NCBI RefSeq assembly: GCF_003751505.1
Contig: NZ_RJVB01000012.1
Coordinates: 40,841 to 104,840 of the forward strand
Source of the DNA: Erwinia sp. JUb26
Lineage (GTDB): Bacteria; Pseudomonadota; Gammaproteobacteria; Enterobacterales; Enterobacteriaceae
DNA length: 64,000 bases
Direction: 5' to 3'
Shown here: positions 1 to 10,248 of the stretch, in pieces
How the letters are laid out: each line of letters starts with the position of its first letter
Numbering within the stretch: the first letter of the stretch is position 1
Made by a program: the position numbers and the translations under genes
The notes under the pieces: generated by a model
What the model was told of the DNA's origin: nothing
What the model saw: only the letters and a program-made list of their open reading frames with translations
Database searches by the model: none

Positions 1-505
<505 letters not shown>

Positions 506-541
506 TTAACCTTCTTAGCGAAAAGACCGACGGAGTATACC

Positions 542-1423
542 TCAGCCCATCCGTCTGCCCGCATCATACTCATTAAAAAAGCTGACAATGCCGTCGGCGA
601 TCGCTCCGGCGATCTTCTGGCGGAACGCGGTGGTCCCCAGCAGTTTTTCCTCCTGTGGGTTGGTGATAAACGAGGTTTCAACCAGCACCGACGGTATGGA
701 AGGCGACTTCAGCACCGCAAACGCCGCCTGCTCGGTGTGCTGGCTGTGCAGGTGATGCATCGGGCGGATCTGGTTTAACACGTGCTTACCCAGCGTCAGG
801 CTGTTTTTAATGGTATCGGTCTGCACCAAATCGAACAGCACCTGCTGCAGGTAGCGATCTTTGCTCGCCGCTTCCACACCGCCGACGTTATCGGCCGCAT
901 TCTCTTTTTCCGACAGGTACTTCGCCATCGTGCTGCTGGCACCGCGATTGGAGAGGGCAAACACCGAAGCGCCGTTGGCTACCGGGCTGGTGAAGCCGTC
1001 GGCGTGGACCGACATAAACAGATCCGCACCGTGCTGGTGGGCAATCTCCACCCGCTCGCCGAGGGGAATAAAGTGGTCGGTTTCACGCGTCAGGCGCACA
1101 TCAATATGCGGATGCTCGCTCAGCAGATGGCGGATGTGGTTAGCGATTTCCAGCACGACATGTTTTTCTTCCGACCCTTCCTGACCCACCGCACCGGAGT
1201 CAATGCCGCCGTGCCCCGGATCGATCATCACGATTTTTTTTCCGCTTATCGGGCGCGGAGGATGAGGGGAAACCGACGTGGGCTGCGGGCGGGAGCTGAC
1301 CCTGAGAGTCACATCCTCTTCCTTAGCCAGCGCGGATTTGCGCGCCATCAGCATCAGTGCCAGGCTGGAAAGGATGAACTGCCGACGCGAGCTGAGCGGC
1401 CGGAGCTGAAGAATCTTTTTCAT
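542..1423 (-). CDS. amiA: N-acetylmuramoyl-L-alanine amidase AmiA (periplasmic, Tat-exported)
   Basis: Zinc amidase that cleaves the bond between muramic acid and the stem peptide to split septal peptidoglycan at division. The 293-residue product begins MKKILQLRPLSSRRQF; the twin arginines at 13-14 followed by a hydrophobic stretch fit a Tat signal, as in E. coli AmiA. The Amidase_3 domain shows MIDPGHGGIDSG (His71), the EE pair near 85-86, SVHADGF (His140) and VLVETSFITN with the catalytic Glu. No N-terminal AMIN domain is present, which separates it from AmiC. I chose the start at 1423 over an in-frame ATG 45 bases upstream because an AGGA site lies just before it and it gives the expected signal peptide. 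Likely operon amiA-hemF. Confidence 0.95.
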   Translation of the reverse strand: MKKILQLRPLSSRRQFILSSLALMLMARKSALAKEEDVTLRVSSRPQPTSVSPHPPRPISGKKIVMIDPGHGGIDSGAVGQEGSEEKHVVLEIANHIRHLLSEHPHIDVRLTRETDHFIPLGERVEIAHQHGADLFMSVHADGFTSPVANGASVFALSNRGASSTMAKYLSEKENAADNVGGVEAASKDRYLQQVLFDLVQTDTIKNSLTLGKHVLNQIRPMHHLHSQHTEQAAFAVLKSPSIPSVLVETSFITNPQEEKLLGTTAFRQKIAGAIADGIVSFFNEYDAGRRMG

Positions 1424-1450
1424 AAGATAATCCTGAAGCAAAAAGTGCTT

Positions 1451-1469
1451 ATTGTTATATCGTAACAAT
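1451..1469. promoter_or_regulatory. Perfect 7-bp inverted repeat in the amiA/ypeA divergent promoter region
   Basis: ATTGTTA and TAACAAT are separated by 5 bases, 28 bases upstream of the amiA start. The divergent gap runs 1424-1630. The dyad could be an operator or part of the amiA promoter. No regulator is assigned. Confidence 0.4.
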
Positions 1470-1630
1470 GCCCGGGCGGCGAGAAGTCAGCTATTTCATC
1501 TTTTTACTTTTTATTTCAGCATGCTAATGACGTTTTTATTATTTTTTTATCCGTATGCAATCGTCAGGCTTGCACCAGCAGAAGAATGCGTGATAATCAG
1601 CAGATTATGCTTAACCTTAGGTCTATTCCC

Positions 1631-2056
1631 ATGGAAATCCGCGTATTTCGGCAGGAAGATTTTGAAGAAGTCATTACCCTCTGGGAGCGTTGCGATTTGT
1701 TACGTCCCTGGAACGATCCCGAAATGGATATCGAACGTAAACAGAACCACGACCCGGATCTGTTCCTGGTGGCGGTGGTCGGCGGTGAAATCGTGGGTTC
1801 AATTATGGGCGGCTATGACGGTCATCGCGGTTCGGCCTACTATCTTGGCGTACATCCTGACTATCAGGGCCGCGGCTTTGCCAATGCGCTGATTAACCGC
1901 CTTGAGAAGAAGCTGATCGCGCGCGGCTGCCCGAAGATCCACGTCATGGTGCGGGAAGAAAATGATGCGGTGCAGGGCTTCTATGAAAAACTGGATTACG
2001 AAACCGTTGACAGCGTGCTGCTGGGTAAACGGCTCATCGAAGATCGTGAGTACTAA
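1631..2056 (+). CDS. ypeA: GNAT-family N-acetyltransferase YpeA
   Basis: Small acetyl-CoA-dependent acetyltransferase of unknown substrate, 141 residues, the same length as E. coli YpeA and nearly identical at the N-terminus ([20 protein letters not shown]). The acetyl-CoA loop is visible as the [18 protein letters not shown] block (motif A, Q/R-x-x-G-x-G/A), followed by the C-terminal [11 protein letters not shown] segment typical of GNAT proteins. The start at 1631 is chosen over an ATG 45 bases upstream because it matches the family N-terminus. It is divergent from amiA, as in E. coli. Confidence 0.93.
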   Translation: MEIRVFRQEDFEEVITLWERCDLLRPWNDPEMDIERKQNHDPDLFLVAVVGGEIVGSIMGGYDGHRGSAYYLGVHPDYQGRGFANALINRLEKKLIARGCPKIHVMVREENDAVQGFYEKLDYETVDSVLLGKRLIEDREY

Positions 2057-2074
2057 TTAACCCCGTCTTATTTT

Positions 2075-2097
2075 CGCCGGGCAGGAAATGCCCGGCG
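2075..2097. other. Perfect 9-bp hairpin between ypeA and yfeZ
   Basis: CGCCGGGCA and TGCCCGGCG flank a 5-base loop 18 bases after the ypeA stop. There is no T-run on either exit side, so it is not a classical terminator. It may be an RNA-stabilising or attenuating stem. Confidence 0.5.
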
Positions 2098-2126
2098 GCC
2101 ACCGTGAAGTCACCATCTTGAAGACT

Positions 2127-2576
2127 ATGCTCAAATACACTCCCGATGACTACGATGCTCGCGGCCAGCTGCGCCTGCCGCTGAGCTTCTGGGCGATTCT
2201 ATTATTGCAGGCGCGTACCTGGGTGCTGTTCGTCATGGCCGGAGCCTCACGCCAGCAGGGGGCAGCGCTGCTGGAACTGTTTTATCCCGACACGCACAGC
2301 TTCTGGCTTGGGCTCGGGCTGGGCGGTCCGGCGGCGGTAGGCCTGCTGTTGACTGGCTATCGCCAGCGGCTGCCGCGCCTGTGGCTGGCGTGGCGCTGGG
2401 TGCTGATGGCCACGCTGGCGGTGATGCTGGTGATGCAGGGTGTGTCGCTGTGGCAGCAGGAGGATCAAACTTCGCCGCTGGTGCTGTTTGTCTCCCTGCT
2501 CGATGTGCTCGGTCTGCTGGCCCTGTGGCGTCACCGGCGGCTGGTCGACTGTTTTGATCCGAAACAAAATCAGTAG
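2127..2576 (+). CDS. yfeZ: Inner-membrane protein YfeZ (DUF2919 family)
   Basis: Predicted small integral membrane protein of unknown function, about 149 residues. Hydrophobic segments fall near residues 18-38, 58-76, 85-105 and 115-133, suggesting four membrane helices. The charged N-terminus MLKYTPDDYDARGQLRLP is typical of the family. A TTG codon at 2118 (152 residues, closer to the 151 of E. coli YfeZ) and an ATG at 2088 are alternative starts; none has a strong ribosome site. Position between ypeA and yfeY matches E. coli. Confidence 0.8.
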   Translation: MLKYTPDDYDARGQLRLPLSFWAILLLQARTWVLFVMAGASRQQGAALLELFYPDTHSFWLGLGLGGPAAVGLLLTGYRQRLPRLWLAWRWVLMATLAVMLVMQGVSLWQQEDQTSPLVLFVSLLDVLGLLALWRHRRLVDCFDPKQNQ

Positions 2577-2596
2577 CGCCATCCGCGCTGCGAGTT

Positions 2597-2623
2597 AAAC
2601 TTTTTAGCGATCCGCGACTCCAA
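2597..2623 (+). promoter_or_regulatory. Candidate sigma-E promoter for yfeY
   Basis: AAACTT at 2597-2602 and TCCAA at 2619-2623, 16 bases apart, resemble the sigma-E (RpoE) -35 (GGAACTT) and -10 (TCTAA/TCAAA) elements. E. coli yfeY is a known RpoE-regulated lipoprotein gene. The -35 match is only partial. Confidence 0.35.
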
Positions 2624-2661
2624 CCAGTCGGAACGTTTTGCTACTGATACCAGGAGTTGTA

Positions 2662-3294
2662 ATGAATAATCTTCGCCCGGCGCTACTGATCGCCACTCTT
2701 TTACTGGCGGGCTGCGCCGGATCCGGCAGTCAACCGGACGGCGCCAGCCAGTCCACCTGGTGGAATCCGGTATCCTGGTCATGGTCCGGCCTGAATCCCG
2801 TCAACTGGTTTGGCTCCTCCCTACAGATCACCGAGCAGGGCGTTGGCAGCGTGAACGGCAGCACACCACTGCAGCAGAAGGCGATTGAAGACGGCCTGAA
2901 GGGGCAATATACGCTGAGAAACGGCATGCGGATGGTCGACGGCAGCGTGGTTTCTTTCTGGCAGGCGCTGGATGACAGCAAGCAGGTGCAGATGGAGCTG
3001 AGTGGCCGCACGGCCGTTAACCGTATCGAGGTGACGGATAAGAATGTGGCAACCGACAGCGGCGTGAAAGTGGGTACGCGCTTCAGCGACCTGTTCAGCA
3101 AAGCCTTCGAGTCCTGTAAAAAAGGCACCGGCGCTGATCGTGAGAGCGTGGAGTGCCGCGCGCCGAACAGCCAGCATATCAGCTATGTATTCACCGGCGA
3201 CTGGCATGGACCGGAAGGACTGATGCCAGCGGATGACACGCTGAAAAACTGGTCGGTCAGCAAAATTATCTGGCACAGCCAGAACGCGGAATAA
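2662..3294 (+). CDS. yfeY: RpoE-regulated outer-membrane lipoprotein YfeY (DUF1131)
   Basis: Predicted lipoprotein of unknown function, 210 residues. The N-terminus MNNLRPALLIATLLLAGC has a signal peptide ending in a LAGC lipobox, so Cys18 is the likely lipidated residue. A Trp/Ser-rich linker (STWWNPVSWSWSGLNPVNWF) leads into a DUF1131 domain. The start at 2662 has a good CAGGAG ribosome site; an in-frame ATG at 2638 would put eight residues before the signal sequence. Gene order yfeZ-yfeY-yfeX is as in E. coli. Confidence 0.9.
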   Translation: MNNLRPALLIATLLLAGCAGSGSQPDGASQSTWWNPVSWSWSGLNPVNWFGSSLQITEQGVGSVNGSTPLQQKAIEDGLKGQYTLRNGMRMVDGSVVSFWQALDDSKQVQMELSGRTAVNRIEVTDKNVATDSGVKVGTRFSDLFSKAFESCKKGTGADRESVECRAPNSQHISYVFTGDWHGPEGLMPADDTLKNWSVSKIIWHSQNAE

Positions 3295-3398
3295 AACCCC
3301 ACTTTTCTTGCGCTTAAGCAGACTCCTGGCGACAGCTTCAGGTATCATACCGGTGTAAAAACCGACCAGATATAACCTGAGAGCCAGGAGTTCACAGC

Positions 3399-4295
3399 AT
3401 GTCAGATTTCCAGAGCGGGATTTTATTAGAACACCGCCGTTTTGCTATTTATCTTGAAGCAATGTGCCAGGGCGATATTGCCGCGATCCGCCGCGGCAGC
3501 CACCTTTTCCTTCAGCAGCTGTCTGCGCTACAGCAGCGCTATCCCGATGCCGGTCTCGGCGCGGTGATTGCCTTCGGCAACGGCCTGTGGAACGACCTCA
3601 ACCCGACAAACAGCACCGCCGAGCTGAAGGACTTCCAGCCGCTGGGTAAAGGCATTGCGCCCGCTACCCAACGCGATCTGCTGATCCATATCCAGTCGCT
3701 GCGCCATGATGTGAACTTCAGCCTGGCGCAGGCCGCGCTGGCCGCCTTTGGCGATGCCATCCGTATTGCAGAAGAAACCCACGGCTTCCGCTGGGTGGAA
3801 GAGCGCGACCTCAGCGGCTTCGTTGACGGCACGGAAAACCCGCAGGGCGAGCAGCGTGAAGCGGTGGCGATTATCGCCAGCGGCGAGAACGCGGGCGGCA
3901 GCTACGTATTGAGCCAGCGCTGGCAGCACAATCTGAAAATGTTTAACCGCCTGGCGGTGGAAAAGCAGGAGCAGATTATTGGCCGCACAAAAGAGAGTAA
4001 TGAAGAGCTGGAGGGCGATGCCCGCCCGGCGACCTCGCACGTGGCGCGCGTCGATCTGAAGGAAGAGGGCAAAGGGCTGAAAATTTTGCGCCAGAGCCTG
4101 CCTTACGGCACCGCCAGCGGCGATCACGGCCTGTTCTTCCTCGCCTACTGCGCGACGCTGTATAACATTGAGCAGCAGCTGCTGAGCATGTTTGGCGAAG
4201 CAGACGGCAAGTATGATGCGATGCTGCGCTTCACCAAACCGTTGACCGGCAGCTACTTCTACGCGCCGTCGCTGTTGCAGCTGTCCGCGCTGTAA
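3399..4295 (+). CDS. yfeX: Dye-decolourising-type haem peroxidase YfeX
   Basis: Cytoplasmic DyP-type peroxidase that binds haem b; the E. coli protein oxidises porphyrinogens and has been proposed to remove iron from haem (disputed). The 298-residue product has the family signature GFVDGTENP with the distal Asp143 and a proximal haem-ligand His214 in ATSHVARVD. The C-terminal [18 protein letters not shown] block is strongly conserved. A CAGGAG site precedes the ATG. In E. coli the yfeW-murPQR genes and ucpA lie between this gene and cysP; here cysP follows directly. Confidence 0.95.
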   Translation: MSDFQSGILLEHRRFAIYLEAMCQGDIAAIRRGSHLFLQQLSALQQRYPDAGLGAVIAFGNGLWNDLNPTNSTAELKDFQPLGKGIAPATQRDLLIHIQSLRHDVNFSLAQAALAAFGDAIRIAEETHGFRWVEERDLSGFVDGTENPQGEQREAVAIIASGENAGGSYVLSQRWQHNLKMFNRLAVEKQEQIIGRTKESNEELEGDARPATSHVARVDLKEEGKGLKILRQSLPYGTASGDHGLFFLAYCATLYNIEQQLLSMFGEADGKYDAMLRFTKPLTGSYFYAPSLLQLSAL

Positions 4296-4641
4296 TCCGT
4301 GTTGCCTCCGGCACCGTTGCTTTCCGCTGCGCCGGATAAAGACTGTGGCCATGTTGTTTGCAGCCTCCGCGCAGGCATCGGCTACAGCGTTTTATCAGAT
4401 GCCGGGGAGATTTCTGTCCCGGCGTTTTAGAGCAAGGGCTTATGCAACTCACCGCAGTGCTCGCCAGTCTCATTTTTCGGCAGAGTATTCCCGCCCACTG
4501 CATAATCAATTCCACACCCTTATAGCGTTTTCTGCTTGCAAATCACCAAACGGTATATAAAACCGTTACAGCTTTTACCCTGGTTATAAATAAACTGAAG
4601 GCACTTCAGGCGTAAGCCTTTCCATCTCTTCAGGGTGCTAC
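4296..4641 (+). promoter_or_regulatory. yfeX-cysP intergenic region with probable CysB-dependent cysP promoter
   Basis: No credible gene is seen in these 346 bases. Near the cysP end is AACGGT-N7-ACCGTT (4549-4567), a perfect dyad around an AT-rich centre, followed by GGTTATAAATAAAC. Such AT-rich dyads fit a CysB activation region, known for cysP in E. coli, but the exact operator is not defined here. Confidence 0.45.
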
Positions 4642-5655
4642 ATGACGTTACCGACGGTGAAAAAATTAGTCAGCGCGACCGCTTTCTCGTTACTGCTTGC
4701 CGGTGCCGCACAGGCCACGGAGCTGTTGAACAGTTCTTATGATGTCTCTCGCGAGTTGTTTACCGCCCTGAATACACCGTTTGAAAAACAGTGGGATGAG
4801 CAGCATCCGGGTGACAAGCTGACCATTAAGCAGTCGCACGCCGGTTCTTCTCGCCAGGCGCTGGCGATTTTGCAGGGGCTGAAGGCCGATGTGGTGACCT
4901 ACAACCAGGTGACCGACGTGCAGGTGCTGCATGATAAAGGCAAACTGATCCCGGCTGACTGGCAGCAGCGCCTGCCGAACAGCAGCTCACCGTTCTACTC
5001 CACCATGGCTTTCCTGGTGCGTAAGGGAAACCCTAAAAACATCCACGACTGGAGCGATCTGGTGCGTGATGACGTCAAACTGATTTTCCCTAACCCGAAA
5101 ACCTCGGGTAATGCGCGCTACACCTATCTGGCAGCATGGGGCGCGGCGGATCGCGCCGATGGCAAAGATAAAGCCAAAACCGAAAAATTCATGACGCAGT
5201 TCCTGAAAAACGTCGAGGTATTTGATACCGGCGGCCGTGGCGCAACTACCAGCTTTGTCGATCGTGGCCTGGGTGACGTGCTGATCAGCTTTGAGTCGGA
5301 AGTGAACACTATCCGCAATCAGTACGAGAAAGACGGTTACGAAGTGATTGTGCCGAAGACCAACATTCTGGCGGAATTCCCGGTCGCGTGGGTTGATAAA
5401 AATACCGAGAGCAACAAAACCACAGATGCGGCGAAAGCCTATCTGAACTATCTCTACACGCCACCGGCGCAGCAGATTATTACCCAGTTCTACTATCGGG
5501 TGAACAATCCGCAGCTGATGGCCGAGCATAAAGACCGCTTCCCGCAGACCGATCTGTTCCGCGTGTCCGATGCGTTCGGCAGCTGGGAAGAGGTGATGAA
5601 AGTTCACTTCGCCAACGGTGGCGAGCTGGACAAGCTGTTAGCGGCAGGACGGTAA
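4642..5655 (+). CDS. cysP: Periplasmic thiosulfate/sulfate-binding protein CysP
   Basis: Substrate-binding subunit of the CysPTWA ABC importer, capturing thiosulfate and sulfate in the periplasm. 337 residues, close to the 338 of E. coli. A signal peptide ends GAAQA before [15 protein letters not shown], and the sulfate-binding family blocks [32 protein letters not shown] and [11 protein letters not shown] are present. A CAGGG site precedes the ATG. First gene of cysPTWA; cysT starts 5 bases after the stop. Confidence 0.97.
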   Translation: MTLPTVKKLVSATAFSLLLAGAAQATELLNSSYDVSRELFTALNTPFEKQWDEQHPGDKLTIKQSHAGSSRQALAILQGLKADVVTYNQVTDVQVLHDKGKLIPADWQQRLPNSSSPFYSTMAFLVRKGNPKNIHDWSDLVRDDVKLIFPNPKTSGNARYTYLAAWGAADRADGKDKAKTEKFMTQFLKNVEVFDTGGRGATTSFVDRGLGDVLISFESEVNTIRNQYEKDGYEVIVPKTNILAEFPVAWVDKNTESNKTTDAAKAYLNYLYTPPAQQIITQFYYRVNNPQLMAEHKDRFPQTDLFRVSDAFGSWEEVMKVHFANGGELDKLLAAGR

Positions 5656-5659
5656 GCGG

Positions 5660-6490
5660 ATGTTTGCAACCAGTAAGCGCGTGCTGCCCGGATTTGGCAT
5701 CAGCCTCGGCAGCAGCCTGTTTTTCACCTGCTTAATTCTGCTGCTGCCGATCAGCGCGCTGCTGATGCAGCTGTCGCAGATGACGCTGGCACAGTACTGG
5801 GAAGTGATCACCAATCCCCAGGTGGTGGCGGCCTATGAAGTCACGCTGCTTGCCGCCGGTGTGGCGTCGATCTTCAACGCCGCCTTCGGCATGCTGATGG
5901 CGTGGATTTTGACGCGCTACCGCTTTCCGGGGCGTGCCATTCTCGACGGCCTGATGGATTTACCTTTTGCGCTGCCGACGGCGGTAGCCGGCCTGACGCT
6001 GGCCGGTTTGTTTTCGGTGAACGGCTGGTACGGTGAGTGGCTGGGGCAGTTTGGTATTAAAGTCTCTTACACCTGGCTGGGTATCGCGGTCGCGATGGCC
6101 TTCACCAGCATCCCGTTTGTGGTGCGCACGGTGCAGCCGGTCCTGGAGGAGTTAGGCCCGGAATACGAAGAAGCGGCCGAAACGCTGGGCGCAACCCCGT
6201 GGCAGAGCTTCCGCCGCGTGGTGCTGCCTGAAGTCGCTCCGGCGCTGCTGGCGGGTACCGCGCTGTCGTTTACCCGCAGCCTCGGCGAGTTTGGCGCGGT
6301 GATCTTTATCGCCGGTAACATCGCGTGGAAAACCGAAGTCACCTCGCTGATGATTTTCGTGCGCCTGCAGGAATTTGATTATCCGGCGGCCAGCGCCATC
6401 GCCTCGGTGATCCTTGCCGCATCGCTGCTGCTGCTGTTTGCAATTAACACCTTACAAAGCCGCTTTGGCCGTCGTCTGGGAGGCCACTAA
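5660..6490 (+). CDS. cysT: Sulfate/thiosulfate ABC transporter permease CysT (CysU)
   Basis: Integral membrane subunit of the sulfate importer, 276 residues with about six hydrophobic segments. The coupling loop that docks on CysA is visible as EEAAETLGATPWQSFRRVVLP (EAA motif). The later GTALSFTRSLGEFGAVIFIAGN block is typical of CysT. An AGGACGG site lies before the ATG. The stop overlaps the cysW start by one base (TAATG), indicating translational coupling. Confidence 0.96.
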   Translation: MFATSKRVLPGFGISLGSSLFFTCLILLLPISALLMQLSQMTLAQYWEVITNPQVVAAYEVTLLAAGVASIFNAAFGMLMAWILTRYRFPGRAILDGLMDLPFALPTAVAGLTLAGLFSVNGWYGEWLGQFGIKVSYTWLGIAVAMAFTSIPFVVRTVQPVLEELGPEYEEAAETLGATPWQSFRRVVLPEVAPALLAGTALSFTRSLGEFGAVIFIAGNIAWKTEVTSLMIFVRLQEFDYPAASAIASVILAASLLLLFAINTLQSRFGRRLGGH

Positions 6491-7365
6491 TGGCGGATGT
6501 GAGCGAATTTAAAGGCGTGGGCCGCGCGCGCATTCAGTGGGGCAAGTGGATCCTGATTGGTCTCGGCATGCTGATTTCCCTGCTGCTGCTGGTGGTGCCG
6601 CTGATTGCCATCTTTACCGAAGCGCTGTCCAGCGGGCTGATGGCCACGTTCAGCAACCTGCAGGATAGCGATATGCTGCACTCGATCTGGCTGACGGTGC
6701 TGATTGCGCTGATCGTCGTGCCGGTCAACCTCGTGTTCGGTACGCTGCTGGCCTGGCTGGTGACGCGTTTTAACTTCCCGGGCCGCCAGCTGCTGCTGAC
6801 GCTGTTTGATATCCCGTTTGCCGTTTCGCCGGTCGTAGCCGGTCTGATGTATTTGCTGTTCTGGGGCGTGAATGGCCCGGTGGGCGGCTGGCTGGATGCC
6901 CATAGCATACAGCTGATGTTCTCCTGGCAGGGCATGGCGATGGTCACCATTTTTGTGACCTGTCCGTTCGTGGTTCGCGAGCTGGTACCGGTGATGCTGA
7001 GCCAGGGCAGTCATGAAGATGAGGCGGCGGTGCTGCTGGGCGCATCCGGCTGGAAAATGTTCTGGCGCGTCACGCTGCCGAACATCCGCTGGGCGCTACT
7101 GTACGGCGTGGTGCTGACTAATGCCCGCGCGATTGGTGAATTTGGTGCCGTGTCGGTCGTCTCGGGCTCTGTGCGAGGCGAAACCTACACGCTGCCGCTA
7201 CAGGTAGAATTACTGCATCAGGATTACAACACCGTGGGGGCGTTTACCGCCGCCGGACTGCTGACCCTGATGGCGATAGTCACACTGTTTCTGAAAGGTG
7301 CGCTGCAGTGGCGCTTAGAAAGCCAGCAGCACCGCCTGCAACAGGAGGGGAATAATGAGCATTGA
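6490..7365 (+). CDS. cysW: Sulfate/thiosulfate ABC transporter permease CysW
   Basis: Second membrane subunit of the sulfate importer, 291 residues like E. coli CysW. The EAA coupling loop reads [21 protein letters not shown]. It is followed by [28 protein letters not shown], a CysW hallmark. Its 3' end overlaps cysA by 11 bases. Confidence 0.96.
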   Translation: MADVSEFKGVGRARIQWGKWILIGLGMLISLLLLVVPLIAIFTEALSSGLMATFSNLQDSDMLHSIWLTVLIALIVVPVNLVFGTLLAWLVTRFNFPGRQLLLTLFDIPFAVSPVVAGLMYLLFWGVNGPVGGWLDAHSIQLMFSWQGMAMVTIFVTCPFVVRELVPVMLSQGSHEDEAAVLLGASGWKMFWRVTLPNIRWALLYGVVLTNARAIGEFGAVSVVSGSVRGETYTLPLQVELLHQDYNTVGAFTAAGLLTLMAIVTLFLKGALQWRLESQQHRLQQEGNNEH

Positions 7366-8443
7366 AATCGGTAACATCAATAAATCCTTCGGCAAGACGA
7401 AAGTCCTGAACGATATTTCCCTGGATATCCCTTCCGGGCAGATGGTGGCACTGTTAGGGCCGTCCGGCTCGGGAAAAACCACCCTGCTGCGTATTATCGC
7501 CGGGCTGGAGAATCAGAACAGCGGCCGCCTGAGCTTCCACGGCAAGGACGTCAGCCGCGTTCACGCCCGCGATCGCCAGGTGGGATTTGTGTTCCAGCAC
7601 TACGCGCTGTTCCGTCATATGACGGTGTTCGACAACATCGCCTTCGGTCTGACCGTGCTGCCGCGACGCGAACGTCCGTCGGCGGCGGAAATTAAGCAAA
7701 AAGTCACCCGCCTGCTGGAGATGGTGCAGCTGTCCCATCTGGCCGGTCGTTTCCCGGCACAGCTTTCCGGCGGGCAGAAACAGCGCGTGGCGCTGGCACG
7801 TGCGCTGGCGGTAGAGCCGCAAATCCTGCTGCTGGATGAGCCGTTCGGTGCGCTGGATGCCCAGGTACGTAAAGAACTGCGCCGCTGGCTGCGTCAGCTG
7901 CATGAAGAACTGAAGTTCACCAGCGTGTTTGTGACCCACGACCAGGAAGAGGCGATGGAAGTCGCCGATCGGGTGGTAGTGATGAGCCAGGGCAATATCG
8001 AACAGGTCGGCACGCCGGACGAAGTGTGGCGCGATCCGGCCACCCGCTTTGTGCTGGAGTTCCTGGGTGAAGTGAACCGCTTTGACGGTGAAATTCACGG
8101 TTCGCAGTTCCACGTCGGCGCACATCAGTGGCCGCTGGGCTACGCCTCTGCGCATCAGGGCAAAGTTGAGCTGTTCCTGCGCCCGTGGGAAATCGACGTC
8201 AGCCGCCAGAGCAGCCTGCAAACGCCGCTGCCGGTACAGATTCTGGAAGTCAGCCCGCGCGGCCACTACTGGCAGCTGGTGGTTCAGCCCGCTGGCTGGA
8301 GCAGCGAGCCGGTGACCGTGGTGCTGGAAGGCGAGCAGTCAACGCCGATCCGCGGCGAGCGTCTGTTCGTCGGACTGCAGCAGGCGCGCCTGTATAATGG
8401 TGATACACCGCTGCGACCCGTTGCCTTTGCGCAAAGCGCCTGA
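7355..8443 (+). CDS. cysA: Sulfate/thiosulfate importer ATPase CysA
   Basis: Cytoplasmic ATP-hydrolysing subunit, 362 residues. Visible motifs are Walker [10 protein letters not shown] (Lys41), Q-loop FVFQHYALF, signature LSGGQKQRV, Walker [13 protein letters not shown] and the switch His in [11 protein letters not shown]-terminal TOBE-like regulatory domain follows from about residue 240. An AGGAGGGGAATA ribosome site lies inside the end of cysW. Confidence 0.97.
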   Translation: MSIEIGNINKSFGKTKVLNDISLDIPSGQMVALLGPSGSGKTTLLRIIAGLENQNSGRLSFHGKDVSRVHARDRQVGFVFQHYALFRHMTVFDNIAFGLTVLPRRERPSAAEIKQKVTRLLEMVQLSHLAGRFPAQLSGGQKQRVALARALAVEPQILLLDEPFGALDAQVRKELRRWLRQLHEELKFTSVFVTHDQEEAMEVADRVVVMSQGNIEQVGTPDEVWRDPATRFVLEFLGEVNRFDGEIHGSQFHVGAHQWPLGYASAHQGKVELFLRPWEIDVSRQSSLQTPLPVQILEVSPRGHYWQLVVQPAGWSSEPVTVVLEGEQSTPIRGERLFVGLQQARLYNGDTPLRPVAFAQSA

Positions 8444-8470
8444 TATTTTTCTTAGCTGACTCTTTTACCA

Positions 8471-8498
8471 ACAGGGGCTGGATTTTTCCGGCCCCTGT
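8471..8498 (+). terminator. Hairpin between cysA and cysM
   Basis: ACAGGGGCTGGA and TCCGGCCCCTGT pair over 12 positions (one G-U) around a TTTT loop. The exit side has only a weak T-run (CATTTC), so it may attenuate rather than stop transcription into cysM. Confidence 0.55.
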
Positions 8499-8521
8499 CA
8501 TTTCATGCCTGGAACCGGACT

Positions 8522-9400
8522 TTGACCACTCTCGAACACACCATTGGTAACACTCCGCTGATCAAGCTTCAGCGCCTTGGCCCGGAAAACGGCAGCGAAA
8601 TCTGGCTGAAGCTGGAAGGTAATAATCCTGCCGGATCGGTGAAGGATCGCGCGGCGCTGTCGATGATCCAGCAGGCCGAACTGCGCGGGGAAATCCAGCC
8701 AGGCGATGTACTGATTGAAGCGACCAGCGGCAATACCGGTATTGCGCTGGCGATGATTGCGGCGATGAAGGGCTATGTTCTTAAGCTGCTGATGCCGGAC
8801 AACATGAGCATTGAGCGCCAGGCGGCGATGCGCGCCTATGGCGCAGAACTGATTCTGGTCAGCCGTGAACAGGGCATGGAGGGCGCGCGCGATCTGGCCA
8901 GCGAGATGGCCGCGCGCGGCGAGGGCAAGGTGCTCGATCAGTTTAATAACGCCGATAACCCGCTGGGTCACTATCGCACCACCGGCCCGGAAATCTGGCA
9001 GCAGACGGCTGGCCGGGTGACGCATTTCGTCTCCAGCATGGGCACCACCGGTACCATCACCGGCGTCAGTCGTTTTCTGAAAGAGCAGAGTGAAACGGTA
9101 CAAATCATCGGTCTGCAGCCCTCCGAAGGCAGCAGCATCCCCGGAATCCGCCGCTGGCCGGAAGCCTATCTTCCCGGTATCTTCCGCCCCGAACTGGTCG
9201 ATGAAGTGATGGATATGTCGCAGCAGGAAGCGGAAGACACCATGCGGCAGCTGGCGCAGCGCGAAGGCGTGTTCTGCGGCGTCAGCTCCGGCGGCGCGGT
9301 AGCCGGTGCGATACGTATTGCGCAGGCGAATCCTGGCAGCGTAGTGGTGGCTATCATTTGCGATCGCGGCGATCGTTACCTCTCCACCGGCGTGTACTGA
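8522..9400 (+). CDS. cysM: Cysteine synthase B (O-acetylserine sulfhydrylase B)
   Basis: PLP enzyme that makes cysteine from O-acetylserine with sulfide, or S-sulfocysteine with thiosulfate. 292 residues. The PLP lysine is Lys41 in NPAGSVKDRAA; the substrate loop TSGNTG and phosphate-binding GTTGT are present, and the C-terminus CDRGDRYLSTGVY matches E. coli CysM. The start is TTG (family N-terminus M-T/S-TLEHTIGNTPL); no ATG or GTG lies near, and a GGAACCGGA stretch precedes it. It follows cysA and supplies the thiosulfate arm of the pathway. Confidence 0.95.
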   Translation: MTTLEHTIGNTPLIKLQRLGPENGSEIWLKLEGNNPAGSVKDRAALSMIQQAELRGEIQPGDVLIEATSGNTGIALAMIAAMKGYVLKLLMPDNMSIERQAAMRAYGAELILVSREQGMEGARDLASEMAARGEGKVLDQFNNADNPLGHYRTTGPEIWQQTAGRVTHFVSSMGTTGTITGVSRFLKEQSETVQIIGLQPSEGSSIPGIRRWPEAYLPGIFRPELVDEVMDMSQQEAEDTMRQLAQREGVFCGVSSGGAVAGAIRIAQANPGSVVVAIICDRGDRYLSTGVY

Positions 9401-9567
9401 TCCCGCTGCGTTTATTTGTCATCGCGTGGAATTATTTGCCATCCTGGGGTTCAAAACCCGCCGTACGTCCGCTGCCGGATTTGCCATACTGTAAGGATTA
9501 GGTAAAACCGGCTGCGGATTATTTTCTGACAGGCGAAAATAGCGGCTGTATCACTAAGAGATCCCCA

Positions 9568-10248
9568 ATGAAAATTTTACTCGTTGACGACGACCTTGAG
9601 CTGGGCACCATGCTCAGCCAGTATCTTATTGCCGAAGGTTTTGACGCCTCGCTGGTGCTGACCGGTAAAGCGGGCGTAAACGGCGCGCTGTCCGGCGAAT
9701 ACAGCGCGATGATCCTCGACATTATGCTGCCGGATATGAGCGGCATTGACGTGCTGCGCCAGGTGCGGCAGAACAGCCGCCTGCCGGTGATCATGCTGAC
9801 GGCAAAAGGGGATAATATCGATCGCGTGATCGGTCTGGAAATGGGTGCCGATGACTATATGCCGAAACCCTGCTACCCGCGCGAGCTGGTGGCGCGCCTG
9901 CGTGCGGTGCTGCGCCGGGTTGAGGAACAGCCTGTGGCCGTGGAAAACAAAGATGTGATTAGCTGGGGAGAACTCACCCTCAACCCGGCAACGCGCATCA
10001 GCGAGTGGCAGAGCAAACCGTTCGATCTGACCGCTTCTGAATTTAACCTGCTTGATTTACTGCTGCGCGCCCCCGATCGCGTAGTGTCGAAAGATGAACT
10101 GTCCGAGAAAGGTCTGGGCCGCCCGCGCGAAGCCTACGATCGCAGCGTGGACGTTCATATCAGCAATATCCGTCAGAAGCTGGCTGCACTGACTAACGAT
10201 ACGATCAATATCGAAACGGTACGCAGCATCGGCTACCGCATCCGATGA
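9568..10248 (+). CDS. OmpR/CpxR-family response regulator
   Basis: DNA-binding response regulator, 226 residues. The receiver domain has the acidic pair Asp8/Asp9, phospho-acceptor Asp51 (ILDIMLPD), Thr in MLTAKG and Lys in MPKPCYPREL. A C-terminal winged-helix domain follows from about residue 130, with the RSVDVHISNIRQKL and ETVRSIGYRI blocks. It resembles CpxR but differs throughout and is probably a paralogue. It overlaps the sensor gene by 4 bases (ATGA). In E. coli this position between cysM and crr holds pdxK and other genes. The signal is unknown. Confidence 0.88.
   Translation: MKILLVDDDLELGTMLSQYLIAEGFDASLVLTGKAGVNGALSGEYSAMILDIMLPDMSGIDVLRQVRQNSRLPVIMLTAKGDNIDRVIGLEMGADDYMPKPCYPRELVARLRAVLRRVEEQPVAVENKDVISWGELTLNPATRISEWQSKPFDLTASEFNLLDLLLRAPDRVVSKDELSEKGLGRPREAYDRSVDVHISNIRQKLAALTNDTINIETVRSIGYRIR

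Noticed and set aside
4345..4560. 71-codon frame between yfeX and cysP
   Set aside because: No ribosome site or recognisable protein pattern, and it covers the cysP regulatory region.
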